Shown piece by piece: positions 8,657-18,790 of a DNA stretch of 64,000 nt. A program made the translations under genes and the position numbers. Origin of the DNA: Bordetella sp. (GTDB lineage Bacteria > Pseudomonadota > Gammaproteobacteria > Burkholderiales > Burkholderiaceae_B); contig CP063810.1 of assembly GCA_022818765.1 (NCBI GenBank), forward strand, positions 707,309 to 771,308. Reading direction: 5' to 3'. The notes beneath the pieces were generated by a model. That model was not told where the DNA came from. It saw only the letters and a list, made by a program, of their open reading frames with translations, and made no database searches. Each line of letters starts with the position of its first letter. Position 1 is the first letter of the stretch.

Positions 8657-10216
8657 ATGATTGACTATAGTTTAATTGAATTATCTCGATTGCAATTTGC
8701 GGTCACAGCACTCTACCATTTTTTATTTGTTCCTTTAACACTTGGCCTAGCAATGTTGCTAGCTATTATGGAAAGTGTATATGTAATGACTGGACGTGTC
8801 ATTTGGAAGCAAATAACAATTTTTTGGGGAATGCTATTTGGTATTAATTTTGCATTAGGAGCTGCCACTGGAATAGTTATGGAATTTCAGTTTGGCATGA
8901 ATTGGTCCTATTATAGTCATTATGTAGGTGATGTCTTTGGAGCTCCTTTAGCCATTGAAGGTCTAATGGCATTTTTTTTAGAAGCAACATTTATTGGTCT
9001 ATTCTTTTTTGGTTGGAATCGTCTCTCTAAATTAGGGCATCTAATTATTACTTGGTTAGTTGCTATAGGAACAAATTTTTCTGCTCTATGGATCTTAATT
9101 GCTAATGCATGGATGCAAAATCCAGTAGGAGCAATTTTTAATCCTGATTCTATGAGAATGGAAATGACTGATTTTTCAGCTATTCTTTTCAATCCTGTTG
9201 CTCAAGCTAAATTTGTACATACAGTAAGTGCTGGATACGTTACAGGTGCAATGTTTGTGATGTCCATAAGTGCTTGGTATTTGCTAAAAAATAAGTATGT
9301 TGAGTTAGCGAAGCGTTCTATGACTGTAGCAGCTAGTTTTGGATTAGCTGCTTCTTTATCTGTAGTAGTATTAGGTGATGAAAGCGGATATTTAACAACT
9401 GCACATCAAAAAATGAAAATTGCAGCTATGGAATCCATGTGGGAAACAGAATCCGCACCAGCAGGTTTCAATATATTTGCAATTCCAAATCAAAAAGATC
9501 GTTGCAATGATTTTGCAATTGAAATTCCGTATATGATGGGAATTATTGGAACTCGTTCATTAACTACGGAAATGTTAGGAATTAATGATTTGGTAAAAAA
9601 GAATGAAGAACGCATTCGTGATGGAATAAATGTTTACAAATCTCTCCTTGACATTCGTTCAGATCCAAAAAATATTCAAGCTCGGGATTTTTTTTCAAAA
9701 AATTGGAAAGATTTAGGATATGTATTTTTATTAAAACGTTATCATTCTGATTTAGAAAATATAACTAACTTAGAAAATATAACTAACGAAAACATACAGA
9801 AAGCTGCATTAGATACAATACCAAAAGTAGCACCTTTGTTTTTTATATTTCGAATTATGGTTGCTATAGGTTTTTATTTGATTATTTTTTTTGTTATAGC
9901 CTTTTGGCTAAGTACACGCAGAAATTTACATAAATATCCAATATTCTTAAAAGTTTCATTATTTAATCTCCCTTTACCATGGATAGCAATTCAGAGTGGA
10001 TGGTTTATTTCTGAATATGGACGACAACCTTGGGTAATTGAAGGGATTTTACCTACTTATTATGCAGCATCTGATTTATCTTTTTTCAGTTTAATTATAA
10101 GTCTAAGTACTTTTCTTATTTTGTATACAATTTTATTTATAGTTGGAATAAAAGTTATGATTTCTACTATTAGGAAAGGACCTGATTATAATTTTGAAAA
10201 GCTATCTAATCTTTAA
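8657..10216 (+). CDS. cydA: Cytochrome bd ubiquinol oxidase subunit I
   Basis: CydA carries haems b558, b595 and d and oxidises quinol with oxygen as acceptor. The 519-residue protein begins with SRLQFAVTALYHFLFVPLTLG (haem-ligand His region). It contains GFNIFAIPNQK, the long Q-loop, and the diagnostic GRQPW near residue 453. Length and Q-loop fit the long (E. coli-type) form. The Q-loop holds an 18-bp tandem duplication that repeats the residues LENITN. It is first in cydA-cydB-cydX-cydD-cydC, spaced about 40 bases from cydB. High-affinity oxygen use fits a microaerobic host niche. Confidence 0.97.
   Translation: MIDYSLIELSRLQFAVTALYHFLFVPLTLGLAMLLAIMESVYVMTGRVIWKQITIFWGMLFGINFALGAATGIVMEFQFGMNWSYYSHYVGDVFGAPLAIEGLMAFFLEATFIGLFFFGWNRLSKLGHLIITWLVAIGTNFSALWILIANAWMQNPVGAIFNPDSMRMEMTDFSAILFNPVAQAKFVHTVSAGYVTGAMFVMSISAWYLLKNKYVELAKRSMTVAASFGLAASLSVVVLGDESGYLTTAHQKMKIAAMESMWETESAPAGFNIFAIPNQKDRCNDFAIEIPYMMGIIGTRSLTTEMLGINDLVKKNEERIRDGINVYKSLLDIRSDPKNIQARDFFSKNWKDLGYVFLLKRYHSDLENITNLENITNENIQKAALDTIPKVAPLFFIFRIMVAIGFYLIIFFVIAFWLSTRRNLHKYPIFLKVSLFNLPLPWIAIQSGWFISEYGRQPWVIEGILPTYYAASDLSFFSLIISLSTFLILYTILFIVGIKVMISTIRKGPDYNFEKLSNL
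9752..9787 (+). repeat. 18-bp perfect tandem duplication inside cydA
   Basis: The unit ttagaaaatataactaac occurs twice head to tail. It is in frame and adds six residues (LENITN) to the Q-loop, a region known to tolerate length variation. Confidence 0.9.
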
Positions 10217-10255
10217 TTCAAGAGATTTTTAAATTAAGAAAAATGACGAAAAAAA

Positions 10256-11398
10256 ATGGAATCATTAATATTTTTTGATTATGGAACATTGCGATTAATA
10301 TGGTGGTTTATATTAATTGCTTTGTTCATAGGTTTTGCAATCACAGATGGTTTTGATTTAGGTATAGCAGCGTTATTACTTCTAGTTTCAAAAAAAGATG
10401 AAGAACGACGAATTGCTATTAATGTGATAGGCCCATTTTGGGAAGGAAATCAAGTTTGGTTAATCACAGCAGGTGGGGCATCATTTGCTGCATGGCCATT
10501 TTTATATGCAGTTTCATTTTCAGCTTTTTATTTTGGAATGCTCTTTTTGCTTTTAGCTCTTATTATTAGACCGGTTGGTTTTAAATATAGAAGTAAAATG
10601 AAATCTATTACCTGGCGTTCAAAATGGGATAGATTACTTTGTTTTTCAAGCTTTATTATATTATTTTTTTTAGGTCTAATTGTTGGGAATTTAATGTTAG
10701 GAATACCTTTTGGTTTTGATGATCAATCTCTGAGGATCTTTTATTATGGAAAGTTTTATCAAATTTTTAGACCTTTTCCGATTTTGACTGGATTATTTAG
10801 CGTAGTTATTTTTACAATGCATGGTGGAATTTTATTAGCATGGCGAACAAAGGGATATATATCAGATAAAGCTCGCAATCTTAGCTTATTATTACCAATT
10901 TTTACAATCATATTATTTTTAATTGGTGGTTGGTTTGCCATAAATATGGATGGTTATGTTATAACAAGCTTAATCGATTATAATGCTTCATCTAATCCAT
11001 GTAATAAAACAGTGGAATTAATGAAAGGGGCATGGATATTAAACTATAGAAAATATCCTTTAGCTTGGATAATTCCAAGTTTATTCATAATTTCTACCAT
11101 GCTTATTTTTATATCACTTTGGAAAAGATTTTTCATGCTAGCATTTTTGAGTTCATCTATATCAATTGCATCTGCAATTTTGACAATAAATATATCTTTA
11201 TTTCCTTTCTTACTTCCATCTTCTTTACCCAAATTAAATAGTAGTTTAACTATTTGGGATGCTTCTTCAAGTCATTTAACTTTATGGATCATGTTATTAG
11301 CAGTATGTTTTTTTACCGATAGTCGTATCATATACCATTTGGGTATATCATGTTATGAAAGGGACTGTGACAAAAGAATCCTTAAACGAAACTCCTAA
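10256..11398 (+). CDS. cydB: Cytochrome bd ubiquinol oxidase subunit II
   Basis: CydB is the structural partner of CydA. The 380-residue polytopic protein shows DGFDLGIAALL near residue 30, GPFWEGNQVWLITAGGA around residue 62, and IIRPVGFKYRSK. All are standard CydB signatures, and length matches the family (about 378-385). It lies between cydA and the small cydX gene in the same direction, so the three subunits are probably made from one message. Confidence 0.96.
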   Translation: MESLIFFDYGTLRLIWWFILIALFIGFAITDGFDLGIAALLLLVSKKDEERRIAINVIGPFWEGNQVWLITAGGASFAAWPFLYAVSFSAFYFGMLFLLLALIIRPVGFKYRSKMKSITWRSKWDRLLCFSSFIILFFLGLIVGNLMLGIPFGFDDQSLRIFYYGKFYQIFRPFPILTGLFSVVIFTMHGGILLAWRTKGYISDKARNLSLLLPIFTIILFLIGGWFAINMDGYVITSLIDYNASSNPCNKTVELMKGAWILNYRKYPLAWIIPSLFIISTMLIFISLWKRFFMLAFLSSSISIASAILTINISLFPFLLPSSLPKLNSSLTIWDASSSHLTLWIMLLAVCFFTDSRIIYHLGISCYERDCDKRILKRNS

Positions 11399-11430
11399 TT
11401 CATATTAAAAACTATATTTTAAATCTACTT

Positions 11431-11538
11431 ATGTGGTATTTTTCCTGGATTTTAGGTTTAGGCTTAGCTTGTTCTTTTAGCATTTTAAATGCTATTTGGT
11501 TCGAACTTCGAGAAAAAGATAACAATTTTTTGAAATGA
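11431..11538 (+). CDS. cydX: Cytochrome bd small subunit CydX
   Basis: This 35-codon ORF starts MWYFSWILGLGLACSFSIL, the near-invariant opening of CydX, and has one membrane helix followed by a charged tail. CydX stabilises the haem d site of CydAB. It lies 32 bases after cydB and 18 bases before cydD. Its short length makes it easy to miss, but the sequence match is strong. Confidence 0.9.
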   Translation: MWYFSWILGLGLACSFSILNAIWFELREKDNNFLK

Positions 11539-11556
11539 AGAAATACTTACAGGAAA

Positions 11557-13285
11557 GTGAAAATTTTAAAAAATGATAGAAAATCAATTAACTTTCTGAA
11601 TCAGTGGTTCAAGAAGTTAATAATTCACTCAAAGTTTAAGATTGCAATTTCAAGCTTAAGTGCTGTAATAAGTGGATTATTATTAATTATCCAAGTCTCC
11701 GTCTTGGTCACGATTTTAGATTTTTCAATTACTTATCAAGTACCGAGATATGATTTGTTAAATTATATAATTTTATTTTTAATATTAATTTCTCTGCGTG
11801 CTATTCTTGATTATGTTAGTGAAATAAATGGTATACATGCAGCTGAATATATCAAATATACAATACGAAAAGCTTTATTAAATCGAATTTTAGAACAAAA
11901 TAGAGAATGGATATTTCAAAAATCTTCTGGAGAATTAATTAGCAGTATTATCGAGCAAGTTAATGCTATGGAAGGTTTTTTTTCCAAATATCTTCCAACT
12001 GCTATCAATGCTGTTGTCCTTCCTTTATCTTTTTTAATTTTGCTATTTCCAATAAGTTGGGTAATTAGTTTATTATTGTTTATCACAGTACCATTTATTC
12101 CAATATTTATGTTTATTATAGGGAAAAATACAGAATCTAAAAATCAGAAATATTTCCAAATATTTTCTCGTTTATCTGGAATGTTTACAGACAGGTTGCG
12201 AGGATTAGATACATTAAAAATGTATGGAAGAGCAAATCATGAAATTCAATCAGTTGTTAATGCAAGTGAGAATCTTAGAAAATGTACTATGTCTGTATTG
12301 AAAATAGCCTTTCTTTCATCTGCAATTTTAGAATTTTTTTCTGCTTTAAGTATTGCTGGGGTAGCTTTATATATAGGATTAAATTACTTAGGATTCTTAA
12401 ATATAAACAAGCATTATTTTAATTTATATTCTGGATTATTTTGCTTATTAATCGTCCCTGAAATATATTCACCTTTAAGAAAGTTCGCAGCATGTTATCA
12501 TGATAGAGCTGCAGCTGTAGCTGCAGCTAAACAATTGGAAATTTTATTTAATGGATTACCTGAATTAAGATCTCAAGAATTTTATAAAGAAGAAAAATTT
12601 GTTGAAAATAGATATCAAAGATATAAGGCTATCGATGTTAAAGTCTCTAATTTAAGTATATTTTTGAATGAAAGATCAAGTAATATATTAACTAAATTAA
12701 ATTTTAGGATAGAACCAGCACAACATATTGCTTTAATGGGTTCAAGTGGAATTGGAAAAACAACTTTACTTAAAGCGTTATCAGGTTTGAAAGATATTTC
12801 AGGACAAATTAATTTAAATGGAGTTTCTCTAGATCTTTGGAATAAAGATATTCTTTATGAATATATATTTTGTCACTCAACAACCTTATTTGTTTTCTGG
12901 AAGTATTGCTGAAAATATTTGTTTAGGAAAATCTGATTCTTCAAATGAAGATTTAAAAAATGCAGCAAAATTTTCTTATGTTTTGGAATTTGCTAAAAAT
13001 TTTCCCAATGGGTTAGATACTGTTTTAGGTAAAAATGGTTATGGAATTTCTATGGGACAAGCTCAAAGAATTGGAATAGCTAGATTATTTTTAAGAAATC
13101 CGAAATTAATTCTTCTAGATGAACCAACAGCTCATCTAGATGAAAAAATGCAAGATTCTGTTTTGAAAGAAATTCTTGAATTCTCAAAAGATCGTACTTT
13201 ACTTTTAGTTACTCACTCTTTTAAAGTAGCTAGTCAATTACCTATAGTTTGGAACTTGTCAAAAGGAAAAATAATAACTTTATGA
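11557..13285 (+). CDS. cydD: CydD, glutathione/cysteine exporter subunit, one frameshift
   Basis: CydD pairs with CydC in an ABC exporter of thiols needed for cytochrome bd assembly. The first frame (GTG at 11557, AGGAAA just before it) carries the six-helix membrane domain and Walker A MGSSGIGKTTLLKAL. It breaks at about 12868-12871. The second frame carries QQPYLFSGSIAENI, signature SMGQAQRIGIARL and Walker B LILLDEPTAHLDE. Removing one T from the T4 run joins them into about 575 residues, the normal length. Its stop overlaps the cydC start (ATGA). Confidence 0.9.
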
Positions 13286-14967
13286 AGTTACTATTTTTTT
13301 TACTGTTCCCTTTATATAAAAAACAAAAATCTGGTTTTTTTATAACTTTGTTTCTATCAGTATTAACTTTAGTTGCAGGGATAGGATTACTTTGTATATC
13401 TGGATGGTTTTTAATAAGCGCTGCTTTGACAATATCAGGAAGAACTTTTAATATATTTGTTCCTTCTTCTTTAGTTCGAGGTCTCTCTATAATTCGAATT
13501 GTATCACGTTATGCAGAACGTGTAACAGGACATGATTTTATTCTAAGATTATTATCATCTTTGAGATGTATGGTTTTTAAATCCTTAATACGTCTTAGTC
13601 CAAAACAATTAGCTAACTACCGAAATGGAGATTTAGTCACTCGGATGTGTAACGATATATCTATTTTAGATACTGTATTTTTATCAATAATATTACCTAT
13701 TTGTTCAGCCATATTAACTAGTATGATGTATATAATTGCACTTGTTCCTCTAACTTCTTTGAATATTTCATTTGTTATTATATTAGTTTTTCTTATATAT
13801 TATTCAGTAATTTTATTTTTGTTGATTCAAATTCCGTATATTTCTGATTGTAATATTGAGAAACGTATTGCCAATCTTCGTATTTCTATATTAGAAATAA
13901 TAGAAGGTTACACAGATTTAGTCTTGACAAAAGGTCTCTATAAATTAAGAAAGGATTTCAATGTTAAATGTAAAGAGCTCGCCACAGAAAAGAAAAAACA
14001 GGGAATGGTGATTGCTAGAGTACAGTGTATCTTAACATTACTTTCTGGAATAGGTATAGTATGTATTTTATGGGTTGGTATAGAAGACCTATATCGGGAT
14101 ATTGTAGATGCCCCTTCGTTGGTTGGGCTATTTTTAGCTATATTAGGTTTATTTGAAATTTCAGGAAATATATCGAAAGGAATTGCATGTGTAGGTAATG
14201 CCAAACAAGGAGGAATTCGCGTTCAAAATATATTGAATACTCTACCAGATATTTCTGATCCTATGTTTCCATTATCAGTGCCTGAAGAAGGGGCCATTAT
14301 TTTTGATAATGTTAATTTTTCATATACACAAGATTCTCTTGATCCTAATAATAGAAAATTATTGGAATCTATTAATTTAGATATTGAATTTGGTGAAAGA
14401 ATTGCTATAACTGGACCCAGTGGATCAGGAAAAACAACACTGTTGAATTTATTATTGAAGCTTGAAGATCCAATCTCAGGAAATATTAATTTTGGGGAAT
14501 ATAACATAAAAAATTTTTCGCAAGAAGAATTTTATAAAAAATTTGCATTTCTTCATCAGAATGCACCCATATTTTTGGGAACATTGCGAAACAATTTATT
14601 AATTGGAAATCCGGAAGCTGATGATCGATTATTATGGAATGCCCTTGAAACTGTCAAATTAGCTGATTTTATACGATCTTTACCAAAAAATTTGGATTCA
14701 TGGTTTAATGAAATGGGTTCTAATTTTTCAATGGGACAAATACGACGATTTTGTTTAGCTCGGGCTATTTTATCTAAAGCTTCTATTTTATTACTTGACG
14801 AACCTACATCCTCTTTGGATAGAACATCAGAGATTGGTTTTTTTAATGATCTTCCAAATATAGCTGGAAAACGCACTGTTATATTAATAACCCATTCTAC
14901 TAATATACCTAAAGGTACTGTAGATAGAATCTATCAATTGGAAAATCGGAATCTTCAATTGTTATAA
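13282..14967 (+). CDS. cydC: CydC, glutathione/cysteine exporter subunit
   Basis: A 561-residue ABC exporter half with ATG at 13282, overlapping the cydD stop as ATGA; an upstream in-frame TTG also exists but the overlap favours this ATG. The membrane domain includes the CydC-like SGWFLISAALT and RIVSRYAERVTGHD. The nucleotide-binding domain has Walker A ITGPSGSGKTTLLNLLL, signature FSMGQIRRFCLARA, Walker B ILLLDEPTSSLD and the switch His in ILITHSTN. It forms a heterodimer with CydD in the inner membrane. It converges on ilvA with the stops almost touching. Confidence 0.95.
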   Translation: MKLLFFLLFPLYKKQKSGFFITLFLSVLTLVAGIGLLCISGWFLISAALTISGRTFNIFVPSSLVRGLSIIRIVSRYAERVTGHDFILRLLSSLRCMVFKSLIRLSPKQLANYRNGDLVTRMCNDISILDTVFLSIILPICSAILTSMMYIIALVPLTSLNISFVIILVFLIYYSVILFLLIQIPYISDCNIEKRIANLRISILEIIEGYTDLVLTKGLYKLRKDFNVKCKELATEKKKQGMVIARVQCILTLLSGIGIVCILWVGIEDLYRDIVDAPSLVGLFLAILGLFEISGNISKGIACVGNAKQGGIRVQNILNTLPDISDPMFPLSVPEEGAIIFDNVNFSYTQDSLDPNNRKLLESINLDIEFGERIAITGPSGSGKTTLLNLLLKLEDPISGNINFGEYNIKNFSQEEFYKKFAFLHQNAPIFLGTLRNNLLIGNPEADDRLLWNALETVKLADFIRSLPKNLDSWFNEMGSNFSMGQIRRFCLARAILSKASILLLDEPTSSLDRTSEIGFFNDLPNIAGKRTVILITHSTNIPKGTVDRIYQLENRNLQLL

Positions 14968-16472
14968 AAATAATTTGTAGGCTGGATTATTCGTCTCATT
15001 CCAATATGGGTAAGCTAATTTCATAAGAAATTCTTCAAATTTTTTTCATCATTTTTTGGAATTTGAATGCCGACAAGTATTCTTCCATAATCTGCACCTT
15101 GGTTTCGATAATGAAATAAGCTAATATTCCAATTTTGATTCATTTTATCTAAAAAATTCATTAATGCTCCAGGTCTTTCTGGAAACTCAAAACGATATAA
15201 GGCTTCATTGTAACTAAGAGTAGAACGCCCACCTATCATATGACGTAAATGCGTTTTTGTCGTTTCATCATCTGTTAAGTTAAGAGTATTAAATCCATGA
15301 TTTTGGAATATGGTTGATATTTCTGAAGATTCAGAAAAAGAGGAGATTTGCAATCCAACAAATACATGTGCATGAGAGGAATCTGAAATACGGTAATTAA
15401 ATTCCGTAACATTTCTTTTTCCGATTAATTTACAGAATTTCCGAAAGCTGCCCAGTTTTTCTGGCATAGAAACAGCAAAAATAGCTTCTCGCATTTCTCC
15501 AATATCAGCGCGATCTGAAATAAATCTTAACCTATCAAAGTTTATGTTTGCTCCACAGGCAATTGCAATTAATGTTTTATTAGTGATTTTTCGCTGTATA
15601 ACATACTGCTTAGCAGCAGCAATCGCCATAGCACCAGCAGGTTCAAGAATAGTGCGAGTGTCTTGAAATACATCTTTAATAGCTGAACAGATTGAATCTG
15701 TATTTACCACCAAAAATTCATCAACATATTTTTGTACTAATCTGAAAGTCTCATTTCCCACTAGCTTTACTGCTGTTCCATCAGGAAATAACCCAACATC
15801 ATTCAAATGTATTCTCTTTCCTGCTTGAATGCTTAACATCATAGCATTAGAATCTTTTGTTTGAACTCCAATAATTTTTATATTAGGACGCAGTTGTTTA
15901 ATATAAGTAGCAATACCTGCACTTAATCCACCTCCACCTACAGCAATAAAAATTGCTTCAATTGGACCTGGATGTTGACGAAGTATTTCCATACCAATTG
16001 TTCCTTGCCCAGCAATTACATCTGGATCATCAAATGGATGAATAAAGGTTAAATTTTCCTTTTTTTCCAAAATTTGAGCATAATTGTATGCATCTGTGAA
16101 ACTTTCACCCATTAAAACAACTTTTCCTCCAAGCCGATTGACAGCATCAATTTTTACTTTTGGTGTGGTAGTTGGCATGACTATAGTTGCATCACATTTA
16201 AGTTTTTTGGCAGACAATGCAACTCCCTGCGCATGATTCCCCGCTGAAGCTGCTATAACGCCTGATTTTATGGTCTCATAGTCTAAATTAGCCATTTTAT
16301 TATAAGCACCACGCAGCTTAAAACTAAATACTGGCTGTGTATCTTCACGCTTCAAAAGCAAAGTATTTGATAATCTCCGGCTAAGTAATGGGGCAATTTC
16401 TAATGCTGTTTCGATAGCAACATCGTATACTTTAGAGGTCAGAATTCGTTTAATATAGTTGATAGACATCAT
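14962..16472 (-). CDS. ilvA: Threonine dehydratase, C-terminus displaced by a frameshift
   Basis: IlvA deaminates threonine to 2-oxobutanoate, the first step to isoleucine. The PLP lysine is in PVFSFKLRGAYNKM, the glycine loop is AVGGGGLSAG, and two ACT-like regulatory domains follow after about residue 320. As read, the frame stops at 15021. The missing family C-terminus (AYPYWNETNNPAYKLFL) lies in the next frame and ends at 14962. One extra A at 15028-15030 (plus strand) restores about 503 residues, the usual biosynthetic length. The call is firm; whether the shift is real is not. Confidence 0.93.
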
Positions 16473-16605
16473 TCATTATTAATAGCAGTAGTCGTAGGTA
16501 ATAAAAATAATTTATTAAAAGAGTAACATAATAAGTGTGAAATCTTTTGATTGTGTATTAAATTGTCTTATATCTTTCAATAAGTATAACAATTTATATT
16601 ATTGT

Positions 16606-16638
16606 AATAAGAATTTTAATAATATAAAATTTCTTATT
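16606..16638 (-). terminator. Near-palindrome downstream of the YggS gene
   Basis: aataagaattttaat pairs with taaaatttcttatt with one bulged A, close behind the minus-strand stop of the YggS gene and upstream of ilvA. It could end the YggS transcript. The stem is A/T only, so support is modest. Confidence 0.33.
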
Positions 16639-16656
16639 TCTAACACATTTTAAAAT

Positions 16657-17358
16657 TCATGATTTTGAAATTGCACTGCCTATTCTTACTTCAGTAGATC
16701 CTTCCTCTATAGCAATTTCAAAGTCATTGCTCATACCCATAGATAATCGTTCTAATTTTATTCCAGGAATGGATTCATTCTTTGCATATTCATTTAATTT
16801 TCTAAGTTTTCGAAAACAGGATCTAATTTTTTTTAAATCTGATGTATTTTCTGCAATAGTCATTAACCCTTCGACTTTTAAGGAAGGTATTTTTGATAAA
16901 AATATTAAAAATGGAATTAATTGATCAGGAGATAATCCATGTTTATTATATTCTTCAGAAGTTTTTACTTGTACTAAAATCTTCATGGTACGATTCTGCT
17001 TTTTTAAATAATTATCTAAAGCTAAAGCTAAACTGATTCTATCTAATGAATGAATTTCTTTTATATTTTTTGAAAGATATTTCACTTTATTAGTTTGAAG
17101 ATGTCCGATTACTATCCATTCCAAATGTAGATCTGGTAAATAGTTCGATTTCTGAATAATTGTTTTAACTTTAGATTCTCCAAAACGATAAAATCCAAGT
17201 TTTTGAAGAAAATGAATTGTCTGCAATTCAAAATTTTTGCTAATAGGTAAAAGTGTAATGTTTTCATTTTTTCTACCAGAACGAAAACAAGCTGATTTAA
17301 TGCGGTTTTGGATGTGCTCAATTCGATTAAATATTGTTGATATTATTAAATTATTCAT
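16657..17358 (-). CDS. YggS/PLPBP-type PLP homeostasis protein
   Basis: A 233-residue single-domain alanine-racemase-fold protein of the YggS/PROSC family, which binds PLP and balances PLP and amino-acid pools. The PLP lysine is in LLPISKNF, GESKVK replaces the usual GENKVQE, and HLQTNKVKYL, GLMTIAE, SMGMSNDFEIAIEEGSTEVR and the terminal RIGSAI are all family marks. It is complete. In relatives it neighbours proC or pilT; here it stands between ilvA and the amino-acid binding protein. Confidence 0.9.
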   Translation of the reverse strand: MNNLIISTIFNRIEHIQNRIKSACFRSGRKNENITLLPISKNFELQTIHFLQKLGFYRFGESKVKTIIQKSNYLPDLHLEWIVIGHLQTNKVKYLSKNIKEIHSLDRISLALALDNYLKKQNRTMKILVQVKTSEEYNKHGLSPDQLIPFLIFLSKIPSLKVEGLMTIAENTSDLKKIRSCFRKLRKLNEYAKNESIPGIKLERLSMGMSNDFEIAIEEGSTEVRIGSAISKS

Positions 17359-17610
17359 AATTTTTTTCTCAAGATTTAAATTTTTAATTTTTTTGAATTT
17401 TTAAAAAATCTATTAAATGAAACTTTTTTATTATTAATTGATAAGATCATTTAGTTTTTAATTAATTAGATATATACCAATTAGGAAAAATATAGAAAAG
17501 AAAATTAAAGAGTTAAATAATTTTTTTTAACAAATGTAATTTGTTTAATTAAATCTATGATTTTTTAACCATGTTTTGAAATTAATGTAAATGTAAACAG
17601 GATTGAATAT

Positions 17611-18630
17611 ATGAAATTTTTAAAAAAATTTTCTTTTATTGTTATAACATATTTAATTTTAGAGAATTGTTTATCAGCTAATACACTAAATTTAGTGCGT
17701 CAACGTAACATGATTTTATGCGGAGCAACGACTGGTTTTTTTGGTTTTTCATCATTAGATTCTAAGGGTATTTGGCAAGGGTTAGATATAGATTTTTGCA
17801 GAGCTCTTTCTGCAGCAGTCTTTGGAGATTCTAATAAAGTAAAAATTGTTCCATTAAATTCTCAGCAGCGTTTTACAGCACTTCAATCAGGGGAAGTTGA
17901 TGTGTTAGCACATAACACTTCAATTACTTTACAACGTGATAGTGTTTTAGGTATTACTCATGTAGGTATTAATTTTTATGATGGCAGAGGATTTATGGTT
18001 CCAAAATCTTTAGGTATAAAAAGTGCAAAAGATTTAAACGAGGCAACTATATGCCTGCAATCTGGTACATCTAATGAAAGCACTTTAAATGATTGGGCTC
18101 GAACAAATAATGTGAATTATAAACCAATTGTGATTGAAAATTTTAATGAGGTTGTAAATGCTTTTATATCAGGTCGTTGTGATGCTTTTAGTACTGATAT
18201 TTCTGGATTAGCATCAATTCATGCTTCTAAATTAAATAAACCAGAGCAATATATAATATTGCCAGAAATAATTTCAAAAGAACCATTAGGTCCTTTTGTT
18301 CGTCAAGGAGATGAATCATGGCTTAATATAGCACGGTGGGTTTTATTTTCTATGATAGAAGCAGAAGAGTTTGGAATTAATTCTAAAAATGTAGATTTTC
18401 AGTTGGATAATAAAAATCCAAACATAAGGCGATTATTAGGAATTCTTCCTGGATTAGGTAATAGTATTGGACTAGATGATAAATGGGCTTACAATATTAT
18501 TAAACAAGTCGGAAATTATGGCGAGAGTTTTGAACGAAATATAGGACAAGCTAGCTCATTAAAAATCCCAAGAGGATTAAATGCTCAATGGAAAGATGGA
18601 GGTTTGATGTATGCTATTCCGGTTCGTTGA
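17611..18630 (+). CDS. Amino-acid ABC transporter periplasmic binding protein (AapJ/BztA-like)
   Basis: A 339-residue secreted solute-binding protein of family 3 with a signal peptide in the first 23 residues. It resembles the general L-amino-acid binding proteins AapJ/BztA: GFFGFSSLDSKGIWQGLDID, ALQSGEVDVLAHNT, DAFSTDISGLAS, LGPFVRQGDESW and the end GGLMYAIPVR. SD AGGA precedes the ATG. In relatives it begins an aapJQMP operon, but def follows here and no permease or ATPase gene is nearby, so it is either a relic, is served by a transporter elsewhere, or acts alone. Confidence 0.85.
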   Translation: MKFLKKFSFIVITYLILENCLSANTLNLVRQRNMILCGATTGFFGFSSLDSKGIWQGLDIDFCRALSAAVFGDSNKVKIVPLNSQQRFTALQSGEVDVLAHNTSITLQRDSVLGITHVGINFYDGRGFMVPKSLGIKSAKDLNEATICLQSGTSNESTLNDWARTNNVNYKPIVIENFNEVVNAFISGRCDAFSTDISGLASIHASKLNKPEQYIILPEIISKEPLGPFVRQGDESWLNIARWVLFSMIEAEEFGINSKNVDFQLDNKNPNIRRLLGILPGLGNSIGLDDKWAYNIIKQVGNYGESFERNIGQASSLKIPRGLNAQWKDGGLMYAIPVR

Positions 18631-18790
18631 CTCTTTAAATTTAAATTTTTTATATGAACTGTATGAATTCATTTATCCATCTCTATCATTCAATATGAAT
18701 AGTATCTGTGTCAATTTATTGATATGATAAAATTCTATAGTGAAATTTTTTTAGGAAACATTTTTTTGTGTTTTCTCTTTTTTAATAATT

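Noticed and set aside
12857..12880. Programmed frameshift in cydD
   Set aside because: No slippery heptamer, stimulatory stem or conserved precedent in cydD is known to me; a simple indel explains it.
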